Shown here: in pieces, positions 15,818 through 24,475 of the stretch | How positions within the stretch are numbered: position 1 is the first letter of the stretch | Layout: the number at the start of each line of letters is the position of its first letter | Assembly: GCA_910586485.1 (NCBI GenBank) | Contig: CAJUIA010000032.1 | Coordinates: 1 to 48,690, forward strand | Reading direction: 5' to 3' | From: an uncultured Acetatifactor sp. | Lineage (GTDB): Bacteria; Bacillota; Clostridia; Lachnospirales; Lachnospiraceae | Length of the DNA: 48,690 nt | Program-made: the position numbers and the translations under genes | Notes under the pieces: generated by a model | Told to the model about the DNA's origin: nothing | Databases searched by the model: none | Seen by the model: the letters and a program-made list of their open reading frames with translations, nothing else

Positions 15818-16701
15818 TGAGTGAGAAAACTTCCAAAAAATATAAGAGCTTAAAGAAAAAGACCATGACAGGCAATATTATTACCTATGTTGTGCTGGCG
15901 GTTATTTCCGTGGTCTGGCTGATTCCGTTCTTCATGATTGTGATGGAGTCCTTCCGCTGCGAGACTACCATGCAGGAGGGCTATGTTTTCCCGAAGGAAT
16001 GGGGACTGAAAAACTACATCGCGTTGTTTCAAGGTTCTGATGTGGTGAAATATCCCAGATGGTATTTCAATACCCTCATCATTGCCATTGCGGTAGCCGT
16101 GATTCAGCCGATTATGGTACTTTGTGTGAGCTATACCTTATCAAGAACCAGGTTTGCGTCAAGAAAGCTGCTGATGAACGCCATGCTGGTCATCGGCATG
16201 TTTCCCGGATTCCTGTCCATGATTATCATGTATAAGGTATTGAGCGGCATGGGACTGACCGGAACCGGTGCCATTTACGGATTGATCCTTGTATATACTG
16301 CCAGCTCCGGCATGGGCTATTACGTGTCGAAGGGCTTTTTTGATACGGTGCCCAAGTCGCTGGATGAGGCGGCAAGAGTGGATGGTGCTACAAGGGCGCG
16401 GGTGCTGTTTTCCATTATCATCCCCATGTCAAAGCCGATCATTATTTATACGATTCTGACTGCATTCATGGCTCCTTGGGGAGATTTCATGTTTGCCAGC
16501 TATATTGCGCACAACACCAGTGACGGTATGAACGTTGCAGTAGGTTTGAACAATATGATTGGCAGCGCAACCAGCCTGGCAGCTCATTACACGGAATTCT
16601 GTGCAGGCGGCGTACTGGTTGCCGTTCCCATTACGATCTTGTTTATGTGCCTTCAGAAGTACTATGTGGAGGGCGTGACCGGTGGTGCCGTGAAGGGATA
16701 A
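15817..16701 (+). CDS. Sugar ABC transporter permease, MalG type
   Basis: Product of 294 residues with about six membrane segments. The EAA loop is DEAARVDGATRARVLFSIIIPMSKP. The C-terminal KYYVEGVTGGAVKG is the usual ending of MalG-type permeases. Translation is coupled to the preceding MalF-type gene by a one-base overlap. It completes the binding protein/permease set for oligosaccharide uptake and is the last gene before a strong terminator. Confidence 0.94.
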   Translation: MSEKTSKKYKSLKKKTMTGNIITYVVLAVISVVWLIPFFMIVMESFRCETTMQEGYVFPKEWGLKNYIALFQGSDVVKYPRWYFNTLIIAIAVAVIQPIMVLCVSYTLSRTRFASRKLLMNAMLVIGMFPGFLSMIIMYKVLSGMGLTGTGAIYGLILVYTASSGMGYYVSKGFFDTVPKSLDEAARVDGATRARVLFSIIIPMSKPIIIYTILTAFMAPWGDFMFASYIAHNTSDGMNVAVGLNNMIGSATSLAAHYTEFCAGGVLVAVPITILFMCLQKYYVEGVTGGAVKG

Positions 16702-16737
16702 ATAGAATAGGATCATGTAGATAGAATTGATAAAAAC

Positions 16738-16779
16738 CCCGATATATGCACAAGAAGCGGCGTATATCGGGATTTTTTT
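16738..16779 (+). terminator. Terminator of the maltodextrin transporter operon
   Basis: Stem CCCGATATA (16738-16746) / TATATCGGG (16763-16771) followed by a seven-T run (16773-16779). Confidence 0.85.
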
Positions 16780-16812
16780 GGCTTTTTAGATGAAATGCAG
16801 TTAAAAATCTAA

Positions 16813-16841
16813 TTGAATATTTTGCGGCTTTATGGTAGTAT
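16813..16841 (+). promoter_or_regulatory. pyrE promoter
   Basis: TTGAAT (16813-16818) and TAGTAT (16836-16841) with a 17-bp spacer, about 70 bp before the gene. No PyrR-type antiterminator/terminator pair is visible in the leader. Confidence 0.55.
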
Positions 16842-16909
16842 AAAAAAGACGTTTGTTGTCCTTTTCTAATACTGCATGAGGCGGAAGGCCTTATAACCGG
16901 AGGTTCGGA

Positions 16910-17584
16910 ATGGAAGCATATAAGGAAGAGTTCATTGAGTTTATGGTTGACAGCCGGGTGTTGAAGTTCGGAGAATTTACCTTAAAAAGCGGCAGAAGGT
17001 CTCCGTTTTTCATGAATGTAGGAGCTTATGTAACCGGTGCGCAGTTAAGAAGGCTGGGTGAATATTATGCGAGGGCCATCCATGAGAACTTTGGGGATGA
17101 TTTTGACGTGCTGTTTGGACCGGCTTACAAGGGTATTCCTTTAAGTGTGGCAGCGGCTATTGCCTACAGCGAGCTTTATGGCAGGGAAATCCGTTACTGC
17201 TCCAACCGCAAAGAGGTCAAGGATCACGGTGATGTGGGCATCCTTTTGGGCAGTGTCTTAAAAGACGGGGACAGAGTGGTCATTATTGAAGACGTAACCA
17301 CCTCCGGGAAATCTATCGAAGAAACCTTCCCCATCATTAAGGCCCAGGGAAATGTGGAGATTAAGGGCCTGATGGTGTCCTTAAACCGTATGGAAAAGGG
17401 GATTGACGGAAAGGTCAGCGCGCTGGAAGAGATCCGGCAGAAATACGGGTTTGAGGCGCATGCTATTGTAAACATGCAGGAGGTTGTGGAGCATCTTTAT
17501 AACAGACCCTACAAAGGACAAAACTATATTGATGATACAATAAAGGCGGCGATAGACAAATATTATGAAGCATATGGTGCATAG
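16910..17584 (+). CDS. pyrE: Orotate phosphoribosyltransferase
   Basis: Product of 224 residues. It joins orotate to PRPP to form OMP, the substrate of PyrF encoded 9 kb upstream. The PRPP-binding motif VVIIEDVTTSGKS is at residues 123-135. The catalytic loop region includes YCSNRKEVKDHGD, and FGPAYKGIPLSVAAA is typical of bacterial OPRTases. A GGAGG-like ribosome binding site precedes the ATG. It stands away from the other pyrimidine genes and has its own promoter. Confidence 0.95.
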   Translation: MEAYKEEFIEFMVDSRVLKFGEFTLKSGRRSPFFMNVGAYVTGAQLRRLGEYYARAIHENFGDDFDVLFGPAYKGIPLSVAAAIAYSELYGREIRYCSNRKEVKDHGDVGILLGSVLKDGDRVVIIEDVTTSGKSIEETFPIIKAQGNVEIKGLMVSLNRMEKGIDGKVSALEEIRQKYGFEAHAIVNMQEVVEHLYNRPYKGQNYIDDTIKAAIDKYYEAYGA

Positions 17585-17651
17585 TGAAGAGATGAGTGAA
17601 CAAAATGATATTCTGACCACAGGGGAAAAGAAAACCGAAAGGAGTAAAGCA

Positions 17652-17804
17652 ATGGAACAGAAGGTTTACAAGACAATGAAACTGGCGGGAGCCACAAATA
17701 TTGCCATAGGGGTTATCTCCCTTGTAGTGGGTATTGTGACGGGGATCCTGCTGATTGTGACGGGCGGAAGACTGATGGCGCGTAAAAGCAGCATATTATT
17801 TTAA
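17652..17804 (+). CDS. Small single-pass membrane protein, conserved unknown
   Basis: Product of 50 residues from the ATG at 17652, which follows AAAGGAG; an in-frame ATG at 17565 lies inside pyrE. One hydrophobic segment (NIAIGVISLVVGIVTGILLIVTGG) is followed by a basic RLMARKS end. I know of similar short proteins next to housekeeping genes in Lachnospiraceae, but no function is established. It sits between pyrE and another membrane protein. Confidence 0.6.
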   Translation: MEQKVYKTMKLAGATNIAIGVISLVVGIVTGILLIVTGGRLMARKSSILF

Positions 17805-17819
17805 ATCAGGAGCAGATGC

Positions 17820-17862
17820 GGGGCATTTCCTGCGAGGTGAACAACTCGTCCGGAAGTGCCCC
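17820..17862 (+). terminator. Long imperfect hairpin between two small membrane-protein genes
   Basis: GGGGCATTTCC (17820-17830) pairs with GGAAGTGCCCC (17852-17862) with one T-G pair, and CGAG/CTCG extends the stem inside. The T-tract after it is weak and the next start is 12 bases away. It may be an attenuator or a translation-blocking hairpin rather than a simple terminator. Confidence 0.5.
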
Positions 17863-17873
17863 TTTAGAGTTTT

Positions 17874-18194
17874 ATGAGTAAAAGAAAAGGCTATATTTTT
17901 ACAAATAAGCGGCACTCCAACAGGGGAATTATGTCTGTTATATTAGGAATGATCAGTCTGGCGGCCCTGGTAACGGTGGTGTTTTTGGCATATCAAAACG
18001 GAGGGGAAGCCGCCGTAAAATTTGGGGTTACGGGAGTGCTGGCCACGGTGTTTGCGGTGACGGGGGCTGTACTTGGAGTGATTACGGCCTGTAATAAAAG
18101 CTATTACAAATTGTTTCCCGTGCTGGGGACGATCTTGAATTTTATCGCTTTGGGGGGCGTCAGCCTGATCCTCTATGCCGGCGTAAACCTTTGA
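17874..18194 (+). CDS. Small membrane protein, DUF6142-like
   Basis: Product of 106 residues with a basic N-terminus (MSKRKGYIFTNKRHSNRGI) and three hydrophobic segments (IMSVILGMISLAALVTVVFLAY, VTGVLATVFAVTGAVLGVITA and LGTILNFIALGGVSLILYAGV). The pattern fits the uncharacterised DUF6142 family found in Clostridia, from memory only. The ribosome binding site is poor and the start lies just after a strong hairpin, so translation may be controlled by that structure. It is followed by the M29 aminopeptidase gene. Confidence 0.65.
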   Translation: MSKRKGYIFTNKRHSNRGIMSVILGMISLAALVTVVFLAYQNGGEAAVKFGVTGVLATVFAVTGAVLGVITACNKSYYKLFPVLGTILNFIALGGVSLILYAGVNL

Positions 18195-18246
18195 CAACAG
18201 TTTGGCACCGTACAAATAAAATAAAAGGAAAGGCAGGTTATTATAC

Positions 18247-20289
18247 ATGGAAGAGATTACAGGTTCACGGGAAATACTGGAAGAGCGATACGGGCTTGCA
18301 ATGGAACGCATCAGGGCCATTCCGCAGGAAGCATATAGCAGGCAGGAGTTTAAGGCTTATTTTGATAAGATGGCGGAATTTCTGCTTCTGCTGGACGATA
18401 CGAAAAGCTTTCTGGAGAAGGATGGCTTGAAAAATGCGTCCCTGGAGGAACTGCAGAAGCGAAATTTTGAGCTGTATGCAGATGTGCTTCCCGAACACTA
18501 TGAAGAGAGCTATGCCAATCCGGCCTGTGCGGTGAAGCTGCTTGGGGAAGAGTATGGCCGTCTGCTTGGCGGTCTGTATTTCATGCTTCGCCAGCTGATT
18601 TCCGCCGTGTACGAGGGCAGGCTGGAGGATATAACGGTTGAGACGGAGCTGTTTCTGGAAATCTATACGGCTTTTGTTTACGCGGAGGCGGCGGGCGGAG
18701 GTCTTCCCGGTGCGGACGAAATCCGGGATATTCTGTACTGGCATGTCAGCGATAACGCGGACCGGGAAGAAGAGCGGATGATTCGGAACATGGTGAGCGC
18801 GGAAAACCGCTTTTGCGTGGACATAGTAATGAACAGCGATTTGAGCGATGTGCGGTATCTGTACGGCTACGGGAAATATGTAAGCAAAAATGAGCTGGAG
18901 ACGGCCCGTTATCTTGCATCCCTTTCGGAAGAGACCATTGCCACCATGGCGGACACCTATACGGAGGGGTATCGCATGGGGTTCGAGGTGGCAGGGAAGG
19001 ACCTGTCAAAGAAAAAGACGGCAGGTATCTTCTTTCATATCGGCTTTGAAAGGATGATTCGCCGGGCCATTGAAAACCTTGCAAAGCTGGGATTGAAGCC
19101 TGTGATCCGCCTGGGAGCCCTTGACGGCGGCACGATCAACAGGCAGTACGGGTATGACCATAAGGACGATAACGGGCTGTTTCTGGACAGGCGTTTTGTG
19201 AATCGCAGTCTGGAGGCATCTCATGCGGGCTTTGAAAAATATCGTGAGGAAGCGCGCCTTTACGCAGGGCCTGCAGTGGTCGAAACCTTTGGCGAGGCAG
19301 ATTTCGATCCGGTGAATAAACCGGAAGCGATTAAGCTTGACGAGGAACAGAATAAGATATTGGTGGAATATCGAAACAAATACAGGGATATGATGAAGAA
19401 TTATATTATCGAGGAAGAGAGAAGCTTCACCATTATTGCTTTCCCGGTGCCGGAGGTGGGACCGGTGTTTCGGGAGCTGTTCGATGAGACGATCCGCCTG
19501 AATACGCTGGATTACATGCTTTACCGAAAGGTACAGCAGACAATCATCGACGTGCTGGATACGGCGGATTATTGCGAAATTAAGGGTTGCGGGGATAACC
19601 GCACGGACCTTAAGGTAAACCTGTGGAAGCTTAAAAATCCGGAAAAGGAAACGATTTTTGAAAACTGCGTAGCGGATGTAAATATTCCCGTGGGCGAGGT
19701 ATTTACTTCGCCGGTGCTGGAGGGGACGAACGGCACGCTGCATGTGACAAGGGTATTCTTAGACGGTTTGGAATACAGGGATTTATGTCTTACCTTTGAG
19801 GACGGCATGATTCGGGATTATACCTGTAAAAATTTTTCCGACGAAACGGAAAACAAAAATTTTGTCAAAGAAAACGTACTGCTTCGTCATGAGACCCTGC
19901 CCCTGGGAGAATTTGCCATCGGCACCAATACTACGGCTTATGTGATGGCCAGAAGGCTGGGAGTAGAAGCCAAGCTGCCGATTTTGATTGCGGAAAAAAC
20001 AGGCCCGCATTTTGCGGTGGGAGATACCTGCTATATGAGGGCGGAGGACGTGAAGGTTTATAATCCCGACGGCAAGGAGATTGTGGCCAGGGAGAATTCC
20101 AGATCCGCCAGGCGTAAGGAGGACCCGTCTGAGGCGTATTTTAACTGTCATACGGACATTACGATTCCTTATGACGAGCTGGGCGAGCTGGCGGCCGTAA
20201 GGAAGGACGGGAGCAGAATCCTGATTATAAAGAACGGCCGGTTTGTACTTCCCGGAACGGAAGCCCTGAACGAGGCATTTGAGGGATAA
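18247..20289 (+). CDS. M29-family aminopeptidase with long N-terminal extension
   Basis: Product of 680 residues. The C-terminal ~400 residues are a thermophilic-aminopeptidase (M29: AmpS/PepS/ApT) metallopeptidase. The metal-ligand pattern is visible as Glu484 (PVGEVFTSP), Glu555 (LGEFAIGTN), His588 (GPHFAVGD) and the H-x-D pair His635/Asp637, in the order and rough spacing of known M29 enzymes. M29 enzymes are usually about 410 residues. Here about 270 extra N-terminal residues, helical and acidic, precede the peptidase, and their role is unknown. It should release N-terminal amino acids from peptides in the cytoplasm. Its ribosome binding site is an AAAGGAAAGG-type stretch. Confidence 0.82.
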   Translation: MEEITGSREILEERYGLAMERIRAIPQEAYSRQEFKAYFDKMAEFLLLLDDTKSFLEKDGLKNASLEELQKRNFELYADVLPEHYEESYANPACAVKLLGEEYGRLLGGLYFMLRQLISAVYEGRLEDITVETELFLEIYTAFVYAEAAGGGLPGADEIRDILYWHVSDNADREEERMIRNMVSAENRFCVDIVMNSDLSDVRYLYGYGKYVSKNELETARYLASLSEETIATMADTYTEGYRMGFEVAGKDLSKKKTAGIFFHIGFERMIRRAIENLAKLGLKPVIRLGALDGGTINRQYGYDHKDDNGLFLDRRFVNRSLEASHAGFEKYREEARLYAGPAVVETFGEADFDPVNKPEAIKLDEEQNKILVEYRNKYRDMMKNYIIEEERSFTIIAFPVPEVGPVFRELFDETIRLNTLDYMLYRKVQQTIIDVLDTADYCEIKGCGDNRTDLKVNLWKLKNPEKETIFENCVADVNIPVGEVFTSPVLEGTNGTLHVTRVFLDGLEYRDLCLTFEDGMIRDYTCKNFSDETENKNFVKENVLLRHETLPLGEFAIGTNTTAYVMARRLGVEAKLPILIAEKTGPHFAVGDTCYMRAEDVKVYNPDGKEIVARENSRSARRKEDPSEAYFNCHTDITIPYDELGELAAVRKDGSRILIIKNGRFVLPGTEALNEAFEG

Positions 20290-20332
20290 ACAGGGGGAAC
20301 TCTTAAGTTTTTATGATTTCTTGTGTTAATGG

Positions 20333-20361
20333 TTGCGAAAAGCTTCTTATTTTAGTAAGAT
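20333..20361 (+). promoter_or_regulatory. Promoter of the purE-purM-purN-purD operon
   Basis: TTGCGA (20333-20338) and TAAGAT (20356-20361) with a 17-bp spacer, about 25 bp before purE. The leader is too short for a purine riboswitch. Confidence 0.5.
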
Positions 20362-20386
20362 AAAAGGGAAATATAAGGAGGTCATC

Positions 20387-20911
20387 ATGACAAAGGCAGA
20401 CAACACCCCCCTTGTGGGCATTGTGATGGGCAGTGATTCCGATTTGAAGGTTATGTCAAAGGCGGCGGATATGCTGGAAGAGCTGGGTATCCGTTATGAG
20501 ACGCGGATTATCTCCGCTCACCGGGAGCCGGACGTGCTGGTCGAATGGGCCGGCAGCGCACAGGCTAAGGGAATCCGTGTAATTGTTGCAGGCGCAGGCA
20601 TGGCGGCGGCCCTGCCGGGGATGTGTGCGGCATTAACGGTGCTGCCGGTGATCGGTGTGCCTCTTTCCGGGAAAAATCTGGACGGTATGGATGCGGTGTT
20701 CTCCATTATGCAGATGCCTCCGGGGATCCCGGTGGCCACGGTAGCCATTGACGGGGCGAAAAACGCGGCGCTTCTTGCGGCAAAGATTCTGGCATTGTCG
20801 GATTCGGAGCTGTCTGCCGGGCTGAAGGACTACAGCAGCCGGCAGAGAGAGCAGGTGCTGGCAAAGGACGCGAAGCTGCAGGAGAAGGGATACAAAGAAT
20901 ATTTGGCGTAA
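20387..20911 (+). CDS. purE: N5-carboxyaminoimidazole ribonucleotide mutase
   Basis: Product of 174 residues from the ATG at 20387, six bases after AAGGAGG; an in-frame start at 20333 lies in the promoter. It converts N5-CAIR to CAIR in purine synthesis. GSDSD is at residues 15-19 and SAHREPD follows, with the catalytic His45. The next loop reads GAGMAAALPGM, where many class I enzymes have GAGGAAHLPGM, so the histidine of that loop is alanine here. It is the first gene of a purE-purM-purN-purD operon. Confidence 0.95.
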   Translation: MTKADNTPLVGIVMGSDSDLKVMSKAADMLEELGIRYETRIISAHREPDVLVEWAGSAQAKGIRVIVAGAGMAAALPGMCAALTVLPVIGVPLSGKNLDGMDAVFSIMQMPPGIPVATVAIDGAKNAALLAAKILALSDSELSAGLKDYSSRQREQVLAKDAKLQEKGYKEYLA

Positions 20912-20938
20912 GAAGCTCTAACGGAAACGGAGGAAAGA

Positions 20939-21964
20939 ATGGATTACAGAAAAGCGGGAGTAGATATAGAAGCCGGGTACAGGTCAGTGGAACTGATGAA
21001 GGAGTATGTGAAGGAGACCATGCGTCCCGAAGTGATGGGCGGGCTGGGCGGCTTCTCCGGTGCATTTTCTCTGGAGGCCCTGAAAGGGATGGAAAAGCCG
21101 GTGCTGCTGTCCGGAACGGACGGTGTGGGCACGAAGATTAAACTGGCGTTTTTGCTGGATAAACATGATACCGTGGGGATTGACTGTGTGGCCATGTGTA
21201 TTAACGATGTGGCCTGTGCAGGCGGAGAGCCTCTTTTCTTTCTGGATTACATAGCCTGCGGGAAAAATTATCCCGAAAAGATTGCGGCCATCGTCAAGGG
21301 TGTGGCGGAGGGCTGTAAGCAGGCGGGGGCGGCGCTGATTGGCGGAGAGACGGCAGAGCATCCGGGATTGATGCCGGAGGACGAATATGATCTGGCAGGT
21401 TTTGCGGTGGGCGTTGCGGATGAGAAGGATCTGATCACCGGAGCGGATGTCAGGGCCGGTGATACCCTGATCGGCATTGCGTCTTCAGGAGTGCATTCCA
21501 ACGGCTTTTCTCTGATCCGTAAGGTTTTTGAAATGACGAAAAAGAGTCTGGACACCTGGTATGATGAGCTGGGCAGCACCTTGGGAGAAGCCCTGCTTAC
21601 ACCCACAAGGATATATGTTAAGGCCCTGAGAGCTTTGAAGGATAAGGGAATCAGGGTGAAGGGGTGCAGCCATATTACGGGAGGCGGCTTTTACGAGAAC
21701 ATCCCCAGAATGCTTCCGGAGGGGATCAGAGCCCTGGTGAAAAAGGACAGCTATCAGGTCCCCGCTATTTTCAGGCTGCTGCAGGAAAAGGGCGGAATTG
21801 CAGAACAGATGATGTATAATACATATAATATGGGGCTTGGCATGGTGCTGGCAGTGGATCCGTCAGATGCGGATCAGGCGTTGGCAGCCATCAGGGAAGT
21901 CGGAGAGACCCCTTACATTGTGGGCAGCTGTGAGGCCGGAGAAAGGGGAGTCGTCATATGCTGA
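20939..21964 (+). CDS. purM: Phosphoribosylformylglycinamidine cyclo-ligase (AIR synthetase)
   Basis: Product of 341 residues of normal length. It closes FGAM to AIR using ATP. Typical segments are SGTDGVGTKIKLA, the GIDCVAMCINDV stretch, GGETAEHPGLM and HITGGGFYENIPR. It has a GGAGGAAAG ribosome binding site. Its stop overlaps the purN start by 7 bases, so the two are coupled. Confidence 0.96.
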   Translation: MDYRKAGVDIEAGYRSVELMKEYVKETMRPEVMGGLGGFSGAFSLEALKGMEKPVLLSGTDGVGTKIKLAFLLDKHDTVGIDCVAMCINDVACAGGEPLFFLDYIACGKNYPEKIAAIVKGVAEGCKQAGAALIGGETAEHPGLMPEDEYDLAGFAVGVADEKDLITGADVRAGDTLIGIASSGVHSNGFSLIRKVFEMTKKSLDTWYDELGSTLGEALLTPTRIYVKALRALKDKGIRVKGCSHITGGGFYENIPRMLPEGIRALVKKDSYQVPAIFRLLQEKGGIAEQMMYNTYNMGLGMVLAVDPSDADQALAAIREVGETPYIVGSCEAGERGVVIC

Positions 21965-22605
21965 GGATTGTAGTGTGCGTGTCCGGCGGCGGGACGAACC
22001 TTCAGGCCATTTTGGACGGAATTGACGCGGGAAAGGTAACAAATACAGAAGTGATTGCGGTCATCAGCAACAATGCCGGTGCAAAAGCGCTGCAAAGAGC
22101 GGAAGAGAAGGGAATTCCCGGAATTTGTATTTCTCCCAAGAATTATGAAAACAGAGAAGCCTTTAACCGGGGCTTCACGGATGAGCTGTGCAGACGAAAG
22201 CCGGATCTGGTGGTGCTGGCCGGGTTTTTGGTAAAGATTCCGGATCAGGCAGTGGCGGCTTTTGCCAACCGGATTGTGAATATCCATCCTTCCTTAATTC
22301 CTTCCTTCTGCGGAGTGGGCTATTATGGGCTGAAGGTGCATGAAAAGGTGCTGGAGCGGGGCGTAAAGGTGACGGGAGCGACGGTTCACTTTGTAAATGA
22401 AGGCATGGATGAGGGGCCTATTATCGCCCAGAAAGCAGTTGCGGTGGAGGATGGGGATACTCCGGAGATCCTGCAGAAGCGGGTGATGGAGCAGGCGGAA
22501 TGGATTCTGCTGCCCAGGGCCATTGATGACATTGCCAACGGGCGGATCGGATTGGTTGAGGGAAAGGTCCGTCGTTTACAGGGAAACGTTACAGGCTTGA
22601 TATAA
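21958..22605 (+). CDS. purN: Phosphoribosylglycinamide formyltransferase, folate-dependent
   Basis: Product of 215 residues. It transfers a formyl group from 10-formyl-THF to GAR. The N-terminal GAR-binding loop is VSGGGTNLQAI. The catalytic triad is visible as the Asn and His of NIHPSLIPSF and the Asp of GATVHFVNEGMDEGPII. An insertion CGVGYYGLKVHE is typical of clostridial members. The start lies inside the end of purM. Confidence 0.95.
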   Translation: MLRIVVCVSGGGTNLQAILDGIDAGKVTNTEVIAVISNNAGAKALQRAEEKGIPGICISPKNYENREAFNRGFTDELCRRKPDLVVLAGFLVKIPDQAVAAFANRIVNIHPSLIPSFCGVGYYGLKVHEKVLERGVKVTGATVHFVNEGMDEGPIIAQKAVAVEDGDTPEILQKRVMEQAEWILLPRAIDDIANGRIGLVEGKVRRLQGNVTGLI

Positions 22606-22652
22606 AGCGGCGGTCTGTTGAAAGAGCCGTGCGGAAGTGAGGGTTAATATTT

Positions 22653-23930
22653 ATGAAGGTACTGATTGTAGGCGGCGGCGGAAGAGAACACGCCATAGCG
22701 CTTAGCATGAAAAATAGCAGTCGGGTGGATGAGCTTTTCTGCGTGCCCGGAAATGCCGGGATTGCGCAGGTCGCGGAGTGTGAGCCATCCATCGGCGTCA
22801 TGGAGTTTGACAAGGTGATTGCTTATGCGAAGGAAAAGGCGGTGGACCTGGTGTTTGTGGCCCCGGATGATCCGCTGGTTGGAGGACTGACGGATGCACT
22901 GGAGGCGGAGGGCTTTCGGGTGTTCGGTCCCAGGAAGAATGCAGCAGTTCTGGAGGGCAGCAAGGCCTTTGCCAAGGATCTGATGAAAAAATATAAGATA
23001 CCGACGGCAGCCTACGAGACCTTTGAGGATCCCGAAAAGGCACTGCAATATCTGGAGACGGCAAAGCTGCCCATTGTTTTAAAGGCGGACGGCCTTGCTC
23101 TGGGGAAGGGCGTGCTGATCTGCAATACCCTGGAGGAAGCAAAAGCAGGGGTAAAGGAGATCATGCAGGATAAGCATTTCGGCAGTGCCGGGAACAAGAT
23201 GGTTATAGAGGAATTCATGACGGGCAGAGAGGTATCCGTGCTGGCATTTGTGGATGGAAAGACCGTAAGGCCCATGACCTCCGCCCAGGATCATAAGCGG
23301 GCGAAGGACGGAGACCAGGGGCTGAATACAGGCGGAATGGGAAACTTTTCTCCCAGTCCCTTCTATACCAAAGAGGTGGACGATTTCTGCCGGAAACATA
23401 TTTTCCAGCCCACCGTGGACGCCATGGCGGCGGAGGGCAGGGAATTTAAAGGGGTCATTTTCTTTGGACTGATGCTGACGCCGGAAGGGCCGAAGGTGCT
23501 GGAGTATAACGCCAGATTCGGAGATCCGGAGGCACAGGTAGTTCTCTGCAGGATGAAGAATGACTTGATGGACGTTATAGATGCCTGCATCGACGGAACG
23601 CTGGACAAAATAGATCTGCAGTTTGAAGACAATGCGGCCGTCTGTGTGGTGCTTGCCTCCGAAGGTTATCCGGTGGCGTATGAAAAAGGCTTTGAGATTA
23701 CGGGACTTGAGCATTTTGAAGGTAAAGAAGATTATTACTGCTTCCATGCAGGGAGCAAATTTGACAGTGCAGGCCGTATCGTTACAAATGGCGGCAGGGT
23801 GCTGGGAATAACGGCCAAAGGAGAAAATTTAAAGGCAGCCAGAGCAAAGGCTTATGAGGCTGTGGAATGGGTGTCCTTTGAAAATAAATATATGCGTCAT
23901 GATATTGGCAGGGCCATAGATGAGGCTTGA
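22653..23930 (+). CDS. purD: Phosphoribosylamine-glycine ligase (GAR synthetase)
   Basis: Product of 425 residues, an ATP-grasp ligase joining phosphoribosylamine and glycine. The start KVLIVGGGGREHAIA is diagnostic, followed by LKADGLALGKGVLI and FFGLMLTPEGPKVLEYNARFGDPE. It is the last of the four purine genes here, and makes the substrate of PurN. purF, purC, purB and purH are not in the window; purL lies 11 kb downstream. Confidence 0.96.
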   Translation: MKVLIVGGGGREHAIALSMKNSSRVDELFCVPGNAGIAQVAECEPSIGVMEFDKVIAYAKEKAVDLVFVAPDDPLVGGLTDALEAEGFRVFGPRKNAAVLEGSKAFAKDLMKKYKIPTAAYETFEDPEKALQYLETAKLPIVLKADGLALGKGVLICNTLEEAKAGVKEIMQDKHFGSAGNKMVIEEFMTGREVSVLAFVDGKTVRPMTSAQDHKRAKDGDQGLNTGGMGNFSPSPFYTKEVDDFCRKHIFQPTVDAMAAEGREFKGVIFFGLMLTPEGPKVLEYNARFGDPEAQVVLCRMKNDLMDVIDACIDGTLDKIDLQFEDNAAVCVVLASEGYPVAYEKGFEITGLEHFEGKEDYYCFHAGSKFDSAGRIVTNGGRVLGITAKGENLKAARAKAYEAVEWVSFENKYMRHDIGRAIDEA

Positions 23931-23992
23931 GGCTTTGCCGGTTGATGAGCCTGCAGGGTTGAGGATTATGTTTGACGGGAGGGAGATTGTAT

Positions 23993-24454
23993 ATGACAAC
24001 GCGCAGACTTCAGTTGGAAGAGCTATATAATATTCCCCGTGTCTGCAAAAGGTGCGGCGGAGTTCTGGTATTTAAGGGTGTAGGAGAATACCGCTGCGAG
24101 GATTGTGGAGAACTGGATTATGACGATTACGGAAAGGTGCGGCTGTATATTGAAGAGCACCGAGGGGCTACGGCGGCGCAGATTGAGGCGGCCATCGGGG
24201 TATCCCAGCGCTCGATCCGCCAGATGCTTAAGGACGGACGATTGGAAGTAACAAAGGATTCCAGGACCTTTTTGAAATGCGAAATCTGTGGAAAGGCGAT
24301 CCGCAGCGGGCAGTACTGTCCGGAGTGTGAGGTGACGGTACATCGTAATCTGGAGGCGGAGCAGAGAGAGCAGATAAAGAAGAATATACACGGAGCCGGA
24401 ATGGGACAGAAGGGCGAGGAAGGCCAGAGACGTTTCAGACGCGAAGAACGCTAA
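23993..24454 (+). CDS. Zinc-ribbon/helix-turn-helix protein, YvyF/TIGR03826-like
   Basis: Product of 153 residues from the ATG at 23993 after GGGAGGG. It has two Cys4 zinc-binding segments, C-x2-C..C-x2-C at the N-terminus (VCKRCGG..CEDCGE) and again after the middle (CEICGK..CPEC). Between them is a winged-helix-like stretch (TAAQIEAAIGVSQRSIRQMLKDGRLEV). This layout resembles the flagellar-operon protein YvyF (TIGR03826). No flagellar genes are present, so the role is open; nucleic-acid binding is likely. It precedes the SH3 membrane protein by 21 bases, probably in one operon. Confidence 0.7.
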   Translation: MTTRRLQLEELYNIPRVCKRCGGVLVFKGVGEYRCEDCGELDYDDYGKVRLYIEEHRGATAAQIEAAIGVSQRSIRQMLKDGRLEVTKDSRTFLKCEICGKAIRSGQYCPECEVTVHRNLEAEQREQIKKNIHGAGMGQKGEEGQRRFRREER

Positions 24455-24475
24455 AAGGCCGAGAAAGGAAAACCA

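Noticed and set aside
16842..16909. PyrR-type attenuator upstream of pyrE
   Set aside because: No terminator with T-run and no competing antiterminator can be drawn in the leader.
20290..20386. Purine riboswitch upstream of purE
   Set aside because: The gap is 97 bp, the promoter lies within it and no three-helix purine aptamer can be formed in the short leader.
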